From Bacteroidales bacterium (lineage in GTDB: Bacteria; Bacteroidota; Bacteroidia; Bacteroidales; UBA932): a stretch of DNA of 59,537 nt. Where the stretch lies: assembly GCA_017454335.1 (NCBI GenBank), contig JAFTDE010000014.1, forward strand, positions 1 to 59,537. The letters run 5' to 3'. Below the pieces are notes generated by a model. The model saw only the letters and a program-made list of their open reading frames with translations. It had not been told where the DNA came from and did not search any database. Shown here in pieces: positions 34,280 through 44,208 of this stretch (position 1 is the stretch's first letter; the number at the start of each line of letters is the position of its first letter). Both the position numbers and the translations under genes were made by a program.

Positions 34280-35778
34280 CAGTGCTTGAATTTGTTGATG
34301 CAGTCGATATAGGCTTCCACCGATCCGGTCACGATGTCCGTATTGGCGCCGAAGCCGTAATAGACGTGTCCGTCGTGCTCGACCTGCATGTGGACTTTCG
34401 CGACGTCGTCGGATCCCTTGGTGATGTTCTGGATGGTGAACTCCTTGATGGTCATCTGGCGCTTGACGATGGTCTTGAGCGCGTTGATGGCGGCATCGAC
34501 AGGGCCGTTACCGTGGGCTGCGCCCTCGAATTTCTCCCCGGCGATGTCCAGGCCGATGCTGGCGACGGGCTTGAGGCCCTTGCCGCTGGTCACCTGGAGG
34601 TAATCCAGTTTGATGTGGGCGACTTCCGCACGCTCCGCCCCGGCCAGGATCAGCAGGTCTTCGTCCCCGATCTGCTTCTTCTTGTCGGCCAGCTTGAGGA
34701 ATTCCTGGTAGAAGGCGTCCAGTTTCTCGTCGGAGAGCTTGATGCCCAGGGTTTCCAGCCGGTATTTCAGGGCGGCATGGCCGCTGCGGGCGGTCAGGAC
34801 GATGTTGTTGTCGTCCAGGCCGATGTCCTTGGGATCGATGATCTCATAGGTGCTGACCTCTTTCAGCACGCCGTCCTGGTGGATGCCGGACGAATGCGCG
34901 AAGGCGTTGCGTCCCACGATGGCCTTGTTGGCCTGGACCGGCATGTTCATCAGGCTGGACACCATCCGGCTGACCGGATAGATGCGGGTCGTGTTGATGT
35001 TGGTCGTCAGCGGAATGTCGGAGTGGCTGCGGAGGATCATGGCGATCTCTTCGAGCGCGGTGTTGCCGGCCCGTTCGCCCACGCCGTTGATCGTCACCTC
35101 GCACTGGCGCGCACCGTTCAGCAGGCCGGCCATCGTATTGGCCGTGGCCATGCCCAGGTCGTTGTGGCAGTGGGTGGAGATGATGACCCGGTCGATCCCG
35201 TCGACGTGGTCCATCAGGTACTTGATCTTGGCGCCGTACTCGGCGGGCAGGCAGTAGCCCGTCGTGTCGGGGATGTTCACGACCGTGGCGCCGGCCTTGA
35301 TGACGGCCTCGACCACCTGGGCGAGGAAGGCGTTGTCCGTGCGCCCGGCGTCCTCGGCGTAGAACTCCACGTCATCCACGAACTGGCGGGCATACTTGAC
35401 GGCCCGCACGGCGCGCTCGAGGATCTCCTCGCGCGTCGAGTTGAATTTGTAGCGGATGTGCGAGTCGGAGGTGCCGATGCCCGTGTGGATGCGCTTGTTC
35501 TTGGCGTGTTTCAGCGCTTCCACAGCCACGTCGATGTCCTTCTGCACGGCCCGCGTCAGGGCGCAGATGGCCGGCCAGGTCACGGCCTTGGAGATCTCCA
35601 CGACCGAATTGAAGTCGCCGGGGCTGGAGACCGGGAAACCGGCCTCGATCACGTCCACGCCCAGTTCCTCCAGCGCCTTGGCCACCTGGATCTTCTCCAC
35701 GGTGTTCAACTGGCAGCCGGGGACCTGTTCGCCGTCGCGCAGGGTGGTGTCGAAAATATATACTCTGTTGCTGTCCAT
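34279..35778 (-). CDS. leuA: 2-isopropylmalate synthase
   Basis: A 499-aa enzyme condensing 2-oxoisovalerate with acetyl-CoA, the first leucine-specific step. Motifs: [36 protein letters not shown] (typical of true LeuA), [27 protein letters not shown], metal ligands [34 protein letters not shown] and [13 protein letters not shown]. The C-terminal LeuA-dimer domain (about 380-499), used for leucine feedback in the family, is complete. It is 1 bp from ilvC upstream and overlaps leuC by one base. Confidence 0.97.
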   Translation of the reverse strand: MDSNRVYIFDTTLRDGEQVPGCQLNTVEKIQVAKALEELGVDVIEAGFPVSSPGDFNSVVEISKAVTWPAICALTRAVQKDIDVAVEALKHAKNKRIHTGIGTSDSHIRYKFNSTREEILERAVRAVKYARQFVDDVEFYAEDAGRTDNAFLAQVVEAVIKAGATVVNIPDTTGYCLPAEYGAKIKYLMDHVDGIDRVIISTHCHNDLGMATANTMAGLLNGARQCEVTINGVGERAGNTALEEIAMILRSHSDIPLTTNINTTRIYPVSRMVSSLMNMPVQANKAIVGRNAFAHSSGIHQDGVLKEVSTYEIIDPKDIGLDDNNIVLTARSGHAALKYRLETLGIKLSDEKLDAFYQEFLKLADKKKQIGDEDLLILAGAERAEVAHIKLDYLQVTSGKGLKPVASIGLDIAGEKFEGAAHGNGPVDAAINALKTIVKRQMTIKEFTIQNITKGSDDVAKVHMQVEHDGHVYYGFGANTDIVTGSVEAYIDCINKFKH

Positions 35779-35779
35779 G

Positions 35780-36829
35780 CTATTTCTTGCTGTTCTCGGG
35801 ACGGAGCGTGCGCACGGTCACGCCGGTGCGCCACATCTCGCTCTCGCGCAGGGCTTTCAGTTCTTTCTCCAGCCCGTCGCGGTAGTCCGGTTTGCTGTTG
35901 GCGTCGATCGAGATCTGGGCCTCGTTGCCGCTCTTGACGCTCGCGTAGAGTTTCTGCACGACCGGCTTGATGGCATCGTGGAAGGGGCCCATCCAGTCCA
36001 GGGCGCCGCGCTGGGCGGTCGTCGAACAGTTGGCGTACATCCAGTCCATACCCTTGGCTGCAAACAGCGGCATCAGGGACTGGGTCAGTTCCTCGACGGT
36101 CTCGTTGAAGGCCTCGCTGGGGGAGTGGCCGTTCTCGCGCAGCACTTCGTACTGGGCGGACAGCAGTCCCTGGATGGCGCCCATCAGGGATCCGCGCTCA
36201 CCGGTCAGGTCGGAAACCGCCTCACGCTGGAAGGTGGTCTCGAAGAGGTAACCGGAACCGATGCCGATGCCCAGGGCGAGGGTGTTCTCCAGGGCGTGGC
36301 CGGTGGCATCCTGGTACACGGCGTACGAGGAGTTGATGCCGCGGCCCTCGAGGTACAGCGAACGCACGGTGGTGCCCGATCCCTTCGGCGCGACCATGAT
36401 CACGTCGATGTCCTTGGGCGGGACGCAGCCCGTCCGGTCGCTCCAGGTGATGGCGAAGCCGTGCGAGAAATACAGGGACTTGCCCGGGGTCAGGTACGGT
36501 TTGAGCTTGGGCCAGACGGACATCACGGCCGCGTCGGACAGCAGGCACATCACGATGTCGCCCTTGTCCGCGGCCTCTTCGATGCCGAAGAGGGTCTGTC
36601 CGGGAACCCAGCCGTCCGCGACGGCCTTGTCGTAGGTCTTGCCGGGACGCTGGCCGACGATGACCTTGAATCCGTTGTCACGCAGGTTCAGGGACTGTCC
36701 GGGGCCCTGGACGCCGTAACCGATGACGGCGATGGTCTTGCCGGCGAGCACTTCGCGGGCATGTTCGAGGGTAAATTCTTCACGGGTGATGACGGTCTCT
36801 TCAACGCCGCCGAAATTCAATTTTGCCAT
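35780..36829 (-). CDS. ilvC: Ketol-acid reductoisomerase
   Basis: About 349 aa from the ATG at 36829 ([16 protein letters not shown]); the frame continues to 36913 without an RBS-backed start and overlaps ilvN. It converts acetolactate and acetohydroxybutyrate to dihydroxy acids with NAD(P)H. Rossmann motif [20 protein letters not shown], cofactor loop [13 protein letters not shown], then [22 protein letters not shown], and a helical domain with [17 protein letters not shown] (metal Asp and Glu). Its length is between the short class I (about 330) and the long class II type. It lies 8 bp after ilvN. Confidence 0.96.
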   Translation of the reverse strand: MAKLNFGGVEETVITREEFTLEHAREVLAGKTIAVIGYGVQGPGQSLNLRDNGFKVIVGQRPGKTYDKAVADGWVPGQTLFGIEEAADKGDIVMCLLSDAAVMSVWPKLKPYLTPGKSLYFSHGFAITWSDRTGCVPPKDIDVIMVAPKGSGTTVRSLYLEGRGINSSYAVYQDATGHALENTLALGIGIGSGYLFETTFQREAVSDLTGERGSLMGAIQGLLSAQYEVLRENGHSPSEAFNETVEELTQSLMPLFAAKGMDWMYANCSTTAQRGALDWMGPFHDAIKPVVQKLYASVKSGNEAQISIDANSKPDYRDGLEKELKALRESEMWRTGVTVRTLRPENSKK

Positions 36830-36837
36830 GGCTGATA

Positions 36838-37155
36838 TTATTTTAGTTGATTTTTCCTTTCCTGTAGATAGTCGGATATGATTTCGTGTTCGGACGCACC
36901 GCCGTGCTGCCATTCAAAACTGAAGGCGCGCAGCACGTCCACTTTCTTCTCGATGAATTTCACGACCTGGGTGGCGTTGCGCTCGGTCGTGAAGACGCGG
37001 AAGGTGAAATGGTGCACCCCGGGGAATTCGGAGGGGAACACCGTCAGGGACTCGATGTTGATGTTCCGGCGGGTGAAGATGTTCGAGATCGAGCTCAGCA
37101 GACCCACCTGGTTCTCGGAATACACCGAGATGATGTACAATTTCTCACTTTCCAT
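36838..37155 (-). CDS. ilvN: Acetolactate synthase small (regulatory) subunit, short form
   Basis: A 105-aa protein with one ACT domain (residues 5-75: YIISVYSENQVGLLSSISNIFTRR, then NIESLTVFPSE). It overlaps the ilvB 3' end by 11 bp, the usual ilvB-ilvN order. It is markedly shorter than the usual 160-190 aa subunit: the C-terminal domain is absent and only about 20 residues follow the ACT domain, ending QERKNQLK. Still expected to bind the catalytic subunit and mediate valine feedback, as short IlvM/IlvN forms can. No frameshift is evident; the ilvC gene starts 8 bp later. Confidence 0.9.
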   Translation of the reverse strand: MESEKLYIISVYSENQVGLLSSISNIFTRRNINIESLTVFPSEFPGVHHFTFRVFTTERNATQVVKFIEKKVDVLRAFSFEWQHGGASEHEIISDYLQERKNQLK

Positions 37156-38863
37156 CTTCGTACCATTCGTTGCGGTTCAACATGATCTCGTCCACCCGGC
37201 GCCCGACGGGAATCATCGGGTACACCATGCCCTGCTCTTCCACGTGCGCATCCAGGATGAACGCTTCGTCGCTGTCCAGCATTTCCTGTACGGCTGCGTC
37301 CAGCCCGGCGCGTTCGTCCACCATCCGGTAGCGGATGCCGTAGGCGCGGGCGATGAGGCTGTAGTCCGGATTCAGCATCCGGGTCTGGCTGTAGTGCCTG
37401 TCGAAGAACAGTTCCTGCCACTGGCGGACATTGCCCAGCCAGTTGTTGTTCAGCAGGATCACCTTGACGGCGGTATGCTCCTGCAGGATGGTGCCCAGCT
37501 CCTGGATGGTCATCTGGAAGCCGCCGTCCCCGACGAAGAGGCACACCTGCCTGTCCGGGCAGGCCGTCTTGGCGCCGATGGCGGCCGGCAGGCCGAATCC
37601 CATCGTGCCCAGGCCGCCGGAGGAAATGAAGCTCCGGCTGCTGCGGAAGCGGGAATAGCGCGCGGCCATCAGCTGGTTCTGGCCCACGTCGGTGATGACG
37701 ATGGCGTCGTGCCCGGAGGCTTCGGCCACCTTGGAGATGACTTCGCCCATGGTCAGCGGGCCATCCGTGCGCTGCACTTCCGGGGCGACGACCTTGGCCT
37801 GCTCGACCTGGTCGTACTTCCGTGCGGTCACCGCCCACTCGTCGTGGAAGGAGAAGTTCATCCGTTCGGTGATCCGCTCCAGCACCTGCGCCGCGTCTCC
37901 CAGCACGCCCAGATCCACGGGAACGATCTTGCCGATCTCCGTCTCATCGATGTCGATGTGGATCTTCCTGGCCTGGGGGGCGTATTCCGACACGATGCCG
38001 GTGACCCGGTCGGAGAAACGCATGCCGATCGCGATCAGCAGGTCGCAGCGCTGGGTCATCAGGTTCGAGGCGATGTTGCCGTGCATGCCGGCCATGCCGA
38101 CGTAGTACGGGAAATCCGACGGGAGGGCGCTCAGGCCCAGCATCGTCGAGGCCGCCGGGATGCCGCCTTTCTTCAGGAAGGCCTTCAGCTGCTCTTCCGC
38201 ATGGGAGAGCACGATGCCCTGGCCGTACACGACGAAGGGCCGCTCGGCGGCGTTGATCATCCGCACCGCCTCGTCGATCTGCGCCTCGTCCGGTTCCGGA
38301 ACGGGCACGTAGCTGCGGATGAAATCGCATTTCTCAAAATGATATTCGGCCCGGCCCCGCTGCGCGTCCTTGGTGAAGTCCAGGACGACCGGACCCGGGC
38401 GGCCGGTGGAGGCGATGTGGAAGGCCTTGGCCACGGCCGGCGCCACGTCTTCGGGGCGGCGGATCTGGTAGGTCCATTTGTCGATGGGGCCGGTCATGCC
38501 GACCACGTCCGTCTCCTGGAAGGCGTCGGTGCCCAGCGCGGCGTTCGATACCTGGCCGGTGATGACGATCACGGGGGTGGAGTCCACCATGGCGTCGGCG
38601 ACGCCCGTGATCACGTTCGTCGCTCCGGGGCCCGAAGTGACGATGACGACGCCGGGTTTGCCCGTCGCGCGCGCGTAGCCCTGCGCCGCGTGGATCGCGC
38701 CCTGCTCGTGGCGGACGAGGATGTGGTTCAACTTCCCGCCGTACTTGTACAGTTCGTCGTAAACGTTGATGATCGATCCTCCGGGATAGCCGAAGACCGT
38801 ATCGACACCTTCGTCGACAAGGGATTTGAGCAGGATCTCTGCTCCGCTGAACAGTTCTGCCAT
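37145..38863 (-). CDS. ilvB: Acetolactate synthase large subunit
   Basis: About 572 aa from the ATG at 38863; the open frame beyond it overlaps ilvD. A thiamine diphosphate enzyme condensing two pyruvates, or pyruvate with 2-oxobutyrate. Visible: FGYPGGSIINVYDEL, catalytic Glu in HEQGAIHAAQGYARATG, VTSGPGATN, FQETDVVGMTGPIDKW, a central FAD-type domain, and the TPP motif GDGGFQMTIQELGTI ending NNNWLGNVRQWQELFF. Its promoter is shared with ilvD, 2 bp upstream; ilvN overlaps its end. Confidence 0.97.
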   Translation of the reverse strand: MAELFSGAEILLKSLVDEGVDTVFGYPGGSIINVYDELYKYGGKLNHILVRHEQGAIHAAQGYARATGKPGVVIVTSGPGATNVITGVADAMVDSTPVIVITGQVSNAALGTDAFQETDVVGMTGPIDKWTYQIRRPEDVAPAVAKAFHIASTGRPGPVVLDFTKDAQRGRAEYHFEKCDFIRSYVPVPEPDEAQIDEAVRMINAAERPFVVYGQGIVLSHAEEQLKAFLKKGGIPAASTMLGLSALPSDFPYYVGMAGMHGNIASNLMTQRCDLLIAIGMRFSDRVTGIVSEYAPQARKIHIDIDETEIGKIVPVDLGVLGDAAQVLERITERMNFSFHDEWAVTARKYDQVEQAKVVAPEVQRTDGPLTMGEVISKVAEASGHDAIVITDVGQNQLMAARYSRFRSSRSFISSGGLGTMGFGLPAAIGAKTACPDRQVCLFVGDGGFQMTIQELGTILQEHTAVKVILLNNNWLGNVRQWQELFFDRHYSQTRMLNPDYSLIARAYGIRYRMVDERAGLDAAVQEMLDSDEAFILDAHVEEQGMVYPMIPVGRRVDEIMLNRNEWYEDGK

Positions 38864-38865
38864 AC

Positions 38866-40698
38866 TCAGTCCTCCGGAATAATTCTGACGGCCCCCTTGT
38901 CCGCGCTGCTGACCATGGCGGCGTAGGCTTTGAGGCTCTTGGATACGGTTCTTTGACGGTGCGGCGGCGTGAATGCCTTCGCTCCGCGGGCGAGTTCCTC
39001 GTCCCGGCGCTGCTCCAGCTGGTCTTCGCTCAGCAGGACCTGGATGCTGCGGGCCGCGATGTCGATCTCGATCAGGTCGCCGTCGCGGACCAGCCCGATG
39101 GCTCCGCCCGCAGCGGCTTCCGGCGAAACATGCCCGATGCTGAGGCCGGAGGTGCCGCCGCTGAAACGACCGTCGGTGATCAGCGCACACTCCTTCCCGA
39201 GGTGCATGGACTTGATATAGGAAGTCGGATACAGCATCTCCTGCATGCCGGGGCCGCCCTTGGGGCCCTCGTAGGTGATGACCACCACGTCCCCGCTGAC
39301 GACCTTGCCGCCGAGGATGCCCTCGCAGGCGGCTTCCTGCGAATCGAAGACCTTGGCGGGGCCGCAGAAGTGGAAGATGCTCTCGTCCACGCCGGCCGTC
39401 TTGACGACGCAGCCGTCCGCGGCGATGTTGCCGAACAGCACGCCCAGTCCGCCGTCGCGGGTGTAGGCGTGCGCCAGGTCCCGGATGCAGCCCGCCTCAC
39501 GGTCCGTGTCGAAACTGTCGTAGCGGCAGTCCTGGGATCCCATGCGGGTGGTCTTGACGCCGGCCGGGGCGCAGGAGAAGACTTCCCGCGCGTCCGCGCA
39601 GCAGTTCGGGCTGAGGATGCAGTAGCGGTCGATCTCTTCACCCAGGGTCATCCCGTCCACGCGGCGCAGGCTGGTGTCCACCAGGCCTCCGTCGGCGAGT
39701 TCCTTCATGATGGAGACGATGCCGCCGGCGCGGCTGACGTCCTGGATATGGTATTTCTGCGTGTTCGGGGCGACCTTGCAGATGCACGGTACCCGGCGGG
39801 ACAGCGAGTCGATGTCCTTCATCTTGAAATTGACCCCGGCCTCGGCGGCGACCGCCAGCAGGTGCAGCACCGTGTTGGTCGATCCGCCCATGGCGATGTC
39901 CAGGGTCATGGCGTTCAGGAAAGCCTCGCGGCTGGCGATGCTGCGCGGCAGCACGCTCTCGTCCCCGTCCCGGTAGTATTTATAGGCATTGGCGACCACC
40001 AGCCGGGCGGCCTTGCGCAGCAGCTCGGTCCGCTGGACGTGTGTGGCCAGCACGGTGCCGTTGCCGGGCAGGGCCAGTCCGATGGCCTCGGTCAGGCAGT
40101 TCATCGAGTTGGCCGTGAACATGCCCGAGCAGCTGCCGCAGGTGGGGCAGGCGCAGTCTTCGATTTCGGCGACTTCGCGGTCGCTGACGCTCGGATCGGC
40201 GGACTTGATCATCGCATCGATCAGGTCCAGCCGGGCGGAACCCAGTACGCCGGCCTCCATCGGGCCGCCGGAGACGAATACGGTCGGGATGTTCAGGCGC
40301 ATGGCGGCCATCAGCATGCCGGGCGTGATCTTGTCGCAGTTGCTGATGCACACCAGGGCGTCCGCCTTGTGGGCGTTGACCATATATTCTATACTGTCGG
40401 CGATGATGTCGCGCGAGGGAAGGGAGTACAGCATGCCGTCATGTCCCATCGCGATGCCGTCGTCGATGGCGATCGTGTTGAATTCGGCCGCGAAACAGCC
40501 CGCGGCTTCGATTTCGGCCTTGACGATCTGGCCGGCCTCGTGCAGGTGCGTGTGCCCCGGAACGAACTGGGTAAAGGAATTGGCGATGGCGATGATCGGC
40601 TTGCCGACCTGGTCCTTTTTCATGCCGTTCGCCTGCCAAAGTGCTCTGGCACCGGACATTCTACGCCCTTCGAAGGTGATATTGCTCTTTAAATTCAT
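38866..40698 (-). CDS. ilvD: Dihydroxy-acid dehydratase
   Basis: About 610 aa from the ATG at 40698; a GTG two codons upstream is the only alternative start. An Fe-S dehydratase forming 2-oxoisovalerate and 2-oxo-3-methylvalerate. Motifs: [30 protein letters not shown] and [22 protein letters not shown] (Fe-S cysteines), [22 protein letters not shown] and [20 protein letters not shown]. First gene of the 17-gene operon; its upstream region faces thrA. Oxygen-sensitive clusters would fit an anaerobe. Confidence 0.97.
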   Translation of the reverse strand: MNLKSNITFEGRRMSGARALWQANGMKKDQVGKPIIAIANSFTQFVPGHTHLHEAGQIVKAEIEAAGCFAAEFNTIAIDDGIAMGHDGMLYSLPSRDIIADSIEYMVNAHKADALVCISNCDKITPGMLMAAMRLNIPTVFVSGGPMEAGVLGSARLDLIDAMIKSADPSVSDREVAEIEDCACPTCGSCSGMFTANSMNCLTEAIGLALPGNGTVLATHVQRTELLRKAARLVVANAYKYYRDGDESVLPRSIASREAFLNAMTLDIAMGGSTNTVLHLLAVAAEAGVNFKMKDIDSLSRRVPCICKVAPNTQKYHIQDVSRAGGIVSIMKELADGGLVDTSLRRVDGMTLGEEIDRYCILSPNCCADAREVFSCAPAGVKTTRMGSQDCRYDSFDTDREAGCIRDLAHAYTRDGGLGVLFGNIAADGCVVKTAGVDESIFHFCGPAKVFDSQEAACEGILGGKVVSGDVVVITYEGPKGGPGMQEMLYPTSYIKSMHLGKECALITDGRFSGGTSGLSIGHVSPEAAAGGAIGLVRDGDLIEIDIAARSIQVLLSEDQLEQRRDEELARGAKAFTPPHRQRTVSKSLKAYAAMVSSADKGAVRIIPED

Positions 40699-40787
40699 AA
40701 GCACACTTACTAACTAAGCGGTAAAAGTAAGCAATAATTATGTAAAAACCAAGTCTTTATCGAAATGACGAATTATAAGCAAAAAAA

Positions 40788-40819
40788 TTTGGAATCTTGC
40801 CGGGGAGTCCGTATATTAG
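40788..40819 (+). promoter_or_regulatory. Probable thrA promoter in the divergent intergenic region
   Basis: TTTG (40788-40791) and TATATTAG (40812-40819) are 20 bp apart; the -7 box differs from TAnnTTTG by one or two bases. The ATG at 40839 is 19 bp after it. The roughly 140-bp gap 40699-40838 also must hold the ilvD promoter on the other strand, for which I see only a weak TACTTTTA. No leader peptide, T-box or riboswitch was seen. Confidence 0.5.
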
Positions 40820-40838
40820 TGGGTTAGTTGGTAGCGTT

Positions 40839-43277
40839 ATGAAAGTTCTGAAATTTGGAGGGTCGTCGGTTGGTACGGCCGAAAGCCTCAAGCATGTCAA
40901 ACAGATCGTCGAGTCCCGGCAGGAACCCGTCGTCGTTGTCGTATCCGCGCTGAAAGGCGTTACGGACAAACTCATCAATACAGCCCGCCTGGCCGAGGCC
41001 GGGGATGCCAGTTATGCCGACCACGTGCAGGCCATCAGGGATCTGCACGAGTCCCTGGTGGACGAGGTCTTCGGGGAAACCCCCGCGAAGATCAGCCTGC
41101 TGGGCGAACTGATCCCGATGCTGGACCGCCTGGGAGAGCTCTACCGGGGTGTCTGCCTGCTGGGAGACCTCTCGGACCGCTCCCTGGACGAGATCGTCAG
41201 CTACGGCGAGCGCCTCTCGTCGCGTATCGTGACCGCGCTGCTGGACGGCGCGCGCCGCTACAACGCCCTGGATTTCATCCGGACCGTCCGCAAGGCCGGC
41301 CAGAATACCCTGGATGACGCGGCGACCTATCCGCTGGTGCGCCAGGCGCTGGGGAATTTCTCCGGACAGACCCGCATCGCCGTCGTCCCCGGTTTCATCG
41401 CCGTGGACAGCGCCACGGGGCGGATCACCAACCTGGGCCGCGGCGGATCGGACTACACCGCCAGCATCATCGCTTCTGCGCTGGACGCCGAGCTCCTCGA
41501 GATCTGGACGGACGTGGACGGCTTCATGACCGCCGATCCGCACATCATCCAGACCTCCTACGTGATCGAGGAACTCAGCTACGAAGAGGCCATGGAGCTG
41601 TGCAACTTCGGCGCCAAGGTCATCTACCCGCCGACCCTGTATCCCGTCTTCGCCAAGAACATCCCCATCGCCGTGCGGAACACCTTCCGCCCGGACGCCC
41701 CCGGCACCATCATCAAGAGCGACGTGCGCCGGCCCGATACGACCATCACCGGTATCTCCTCCATCGACGATACCTGCCTGATCACGCTCTCGGCCCCTTC
41801 CATGGTCGGCCTGATCGGTATCGACAGCCGCCTGTTCACGGCCCTGTCCTCGCACGACATCAGCGTCTTCATGGCCTGCCAGTCCTCGTCCGAAACGGGC
41901 ATTTCGATCGGCGTGATGAAGAAGGACGCGCGCCTGGCCTGCGAGGTCATCGACCAGGAATTCGCCGGCGAGATCGCGATGGGCGCGATGCACAAGGCTT
42001 CGCTGATCGCGGACCTGGCCACCGTCGCCATCGTGGGCGAGAACATGAAACGCAACCCCGGCACCGCCGGCAAGCTGTTCTCGACCCTCGGCCGCAACGG
42101 CATCAGCATCATCGCCTGCGCCCAGGGCGCCTCGGAGTCCAACATCTCCTTCGCCATCGAGCGCAAGTTCCTGCGCAAGGCCCTGAATGTCATCCATGAC
42201 AGCTTCTTCCTGTCCGAATACCAGGAACTCAACCTGTTCGTCTGCGGAGTCGGCACCGTCGGCGCCCAGCTGCTGGAACAGATTGCCAGCCAGCGCGAGC
42301 GCCTGATGCAGCGCCGCGGACTCAAGATCAACGTCGTGGGCATCGCCCGCAGCACGAAGGGCGTCTTCGACCGGAACGGCATCGACCTGTCCGGCTGGCG
42401 CGATGCGCTCGCCCAGGGCAAGCCGCTGGACCTGCCCGCCCTGCGGGACGAAGTGATCGGGATGAACATCTTCAACGCCGTGTTCGTGGACTGCACCGCC
42501 AGCGCGGACGTCGCGGCCATGTACGAAGATTTCTTCAACCACAGCATTTCCGTCGTGGCGGCCAACAAGATCGCGGCCTCGTCGGATTACAGCCTGTACC
42601 GCAAACTGAAGGAGACGGCCCGCAAGCGCGGCGTCAAGTTCCTCTTCGAGACCAATGTGGGCGCGGGTCTTCCGATCATCAACACCATCAACGACCTGCG
42701 CAACAGCGGGGACCACATCGAGAAAATCGAGGCTGTGCTCAGCGGCACGCTCAATTTCATATTCAATACGATTTCCGCGGACATTCCCTTCAGCCAGACC
42801 GTCCGGCTGGCGATGGAGGGCGGGTATTCCGAACCGGATCCCCGTATCGACCTGTCCGGCAAGGACGTCATCCGCAAGCTCGTCATCCTGTCCCGCGAAG
42901 CCGGGTACGAGGTCAACCAGGAGGACGTCGAGGCCAATCTCTTCATTCCCAAGGAGTTCTTCGACTGCTCGATGGAAGAGTTCTGGGAGAAGCTGCCTTC
43001 GCTGGACGCGGATTTCGAGGCCCGTCGCCGCGAGATCGAGGCCCGTCACGAGCGCTGGCGCTTCGTCGCCAAGATGGAGGACGGCAAGTACTCCGTTTCG
43101 CTGCGCACCGTGGACGAGCACCACTCGTTCTATGTGCTGGACGGTTCGAACAACATCGTCCTGCTGACGACCGAGCGCTATCACCAGCACCCCATGCTGA
43201 TCCAGGGCTACGGGGCCGGCGCCAGCGTCACCGCGGCCGGTGTTTTCGCGGACATCATGAGCATTGCCAACATCTAG
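40839..43277 (+). CDS. thrA: Bifunctional aspartate kinase / homoserine dehydrogenase
   Basis: About 812 aa from the ATG at 40839; the frame to 40797 lies across the promoter. N-terminal aspartate kinase (residues 1-290: MKVLKFGGSSVGTAES, GRGGSDYTASII, WTDVDGFMTADPHI), central ACT pair (about 300-450), and C-terminal homoserine dehydrogenase (about 460-812: LFVCGVGTVGAQLL Rossmann motif, ETNVGAGLPIINTI, VLSGTLNFIFNTI and GGYSEPDPRIDLSG). Length matches ThrA. With thrB, thrC and asd downstream it makes threonine from aspartate. It is the second aspartate kinase here, presumably threonine-regulated. Confidence 0.97.
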   Translation: MKVLKFGGSSVGTAESLKHVKQIVESRQEPVVVVVSALKGVTDKLINTARLAEAGDASYADHVQAIRDLHESLVDEVFGETPAKISLLGELIPMLDRLGELYRGVCLLGDLSDRSLDEIVSYGERLSSRIVTALLDGARRYNALDFIRTVRKAGQNTLDDAATYPLVRQALGNFSGQTRIAVVPGFIAVDSATGRITNLGRGGSDYTASIIASALDAELLEIWTDVDGFMTADPHIIQTSYVIEELSYEEAMELCNFGAKVIYPPTLYPVFAKNIPIAVRNTFRPDAPGTIIKSDVRRPDTTITGISSIDDTCLITLSAPSMVGLIGIDSRLFTALSSHDISVFMACQSSSETGISIGVMKKDARLACEVIDQEFAGEIAMGAMHKASLIADLATVAIVGENMKRNPGTAGKLFSTLGRNGISIIACAQGASESNISFAIERKFLRKALNVIHDSFFLSEYQELNLFVCGVGTVGAQLLEQIASQRERLMQRRGLKINVVGIARSTKGVFDRNGIDLSGWRDALAQGKPLDLPALRDEVIGMNIFNAVFVDCTASADVAAMYEDFFNHSISVVAANKIAASSDYSLYRKLKETARKRGVKFLFETNVGAGLPIINTINDLRNSGDHIEKIEAVLSGTLNFIFNTISADIPFSQTVRLAMEGGYSEPDPRIDLSGKDVIRKLVILSREAGYEVNQEDVEANLFIPKEFFDCSMEEFWEKLPSLDADFEARRREIEARHERWRFVAKMEDGKYSVSLRTVDEHHSFYVLDGSNNIVLLTTERYHQHPMLIQGYGAGASVTAAGVFADIMSIANI

Positions 43278-43281
43278 GAAA

Positions 43282-44208
43282 ATGAAGAAAGTCAGGGTAT
43301 TTGCGCCGGCGTCCATCGCCAACCTCGGCTGCGGCTTCGACATCATGGGGCTCGCACTGGACGAGGTGGGCGACATCCTCGACATGACGCTGGAGGAGGG
43401 CGAGGGCATCTCCATCATCAACGGGACCGATGTCCCGCTGCCGGAGGATCCCGAAGCGAACGTCATCACCCCGGTCATCCGCAAATTCTTCGAAATGACC
43501 GGACTGAGCGGCCGGATCGAGGTCTGCATCTGCCAGAAGATCTATCCCGGTTCGGGTATCGGGTCCAGCGCAGCGTCCAGTGCCGCGGCGGCCTATGGCG
43601 TGAACGAACTGTTCGACTGCCCGCTGTCGGAGGAGGAACTGGTGGTCTGCGCCATGGAAGGCGAGAACCTGGCCAGCGGCGGATACCATGCGGACAACGC
43701 GGCTCCGGCGCTGATGGGCGGCATCGTGATGATCCGCGGCTACGAACCGCTGGACCTGATCAAGCTGCCCGTACCCGGCAACTTCTACTGCGCCGTCATC
43801 CATCCGGCCATCGTCGTCTCCACCAAGGAGGCCCGCAGCATCCTGCCCAAAGCGGTTCCGATGCATGATGCGGTGCGCCAGTGGGGCAATGTAGGCGGGC
43901 TGGTGGCCGGCCTGTACTCCGGGAACATCGGCCTGATCGGCCGGGCTATGCGGGACTATGTCGCCGAACCCTACCGCAAGCAGTTCATTCCCGGTTTCGA
44001 CGAATTGCGCGCGGCCGTGCTGGAATCCGGCGCCCTGGCGATGAACATCGCCGGCTCGGGTCCCTCCGTGTTCGCCCTGGCGGACCGGGGCGAGACCGCC
44101 CAGAAGGCCGGCGCCATCATGAAGACCCATTTCGACCGCCTCGGCATCCCTTACGAGGCGTATGTCGTCAAAGTATCCAACAAGGGAGCCAAACTCCTCG
44201 CCCGATGA
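43282..44208 (+). CDS. thrB: Homoserine kinase
   Basis: About 308 aa from the ATG at 43282, with AGGAAA just before it. A GHMP-family kinase: VFAPASIANLGCGFDIMGLALDE at the N-terminus, the ATP-binding PGSGIGSSAASSAAAAYGVNEL near residue 90, and AGSGPSVFALAD near the end. Phosphorylates homoserine for threonine synthase. It lies 4 bp after thrA and overlaps thrC by 4 bp (ATGA). Confidence 0.96.
   Translation: MKKVRVFAPASIANLGCGFDIMGLALDEVGDILDMTLEEGEGISIINGTDVPLPEDPEANVITPVIRKFFEMTGLSGRIEVCICQKIYPGSGIGSSAASSAAAAYGVNELFDCPLSEEELVVCAMEGENLASGGYHADNAAPALMGGIVMIRGYEPLDLIKLPVPGNFYCAVIHPAIVVSTKEARSILPKAVPMHDAVRQWGNVGGLVAGLYSGNIGLIGRAMRDYVAEPYRKQFIPGFDELRAAVLESGALAMNIAGSGPSVFALADRGETAQKAGAIMKTHFDRLGIPYEAYVVKVSNKGAKLLAR

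Noticed and set aside
40699-40838. T-box, leader peptide or SAM riboswitch controlling the amino-acid operons
   Set aside because: No short leader frame rich in branched-chain or threonine codons, no terminator/antiterminator pair and no riboswitch-like core was seen in the gap.
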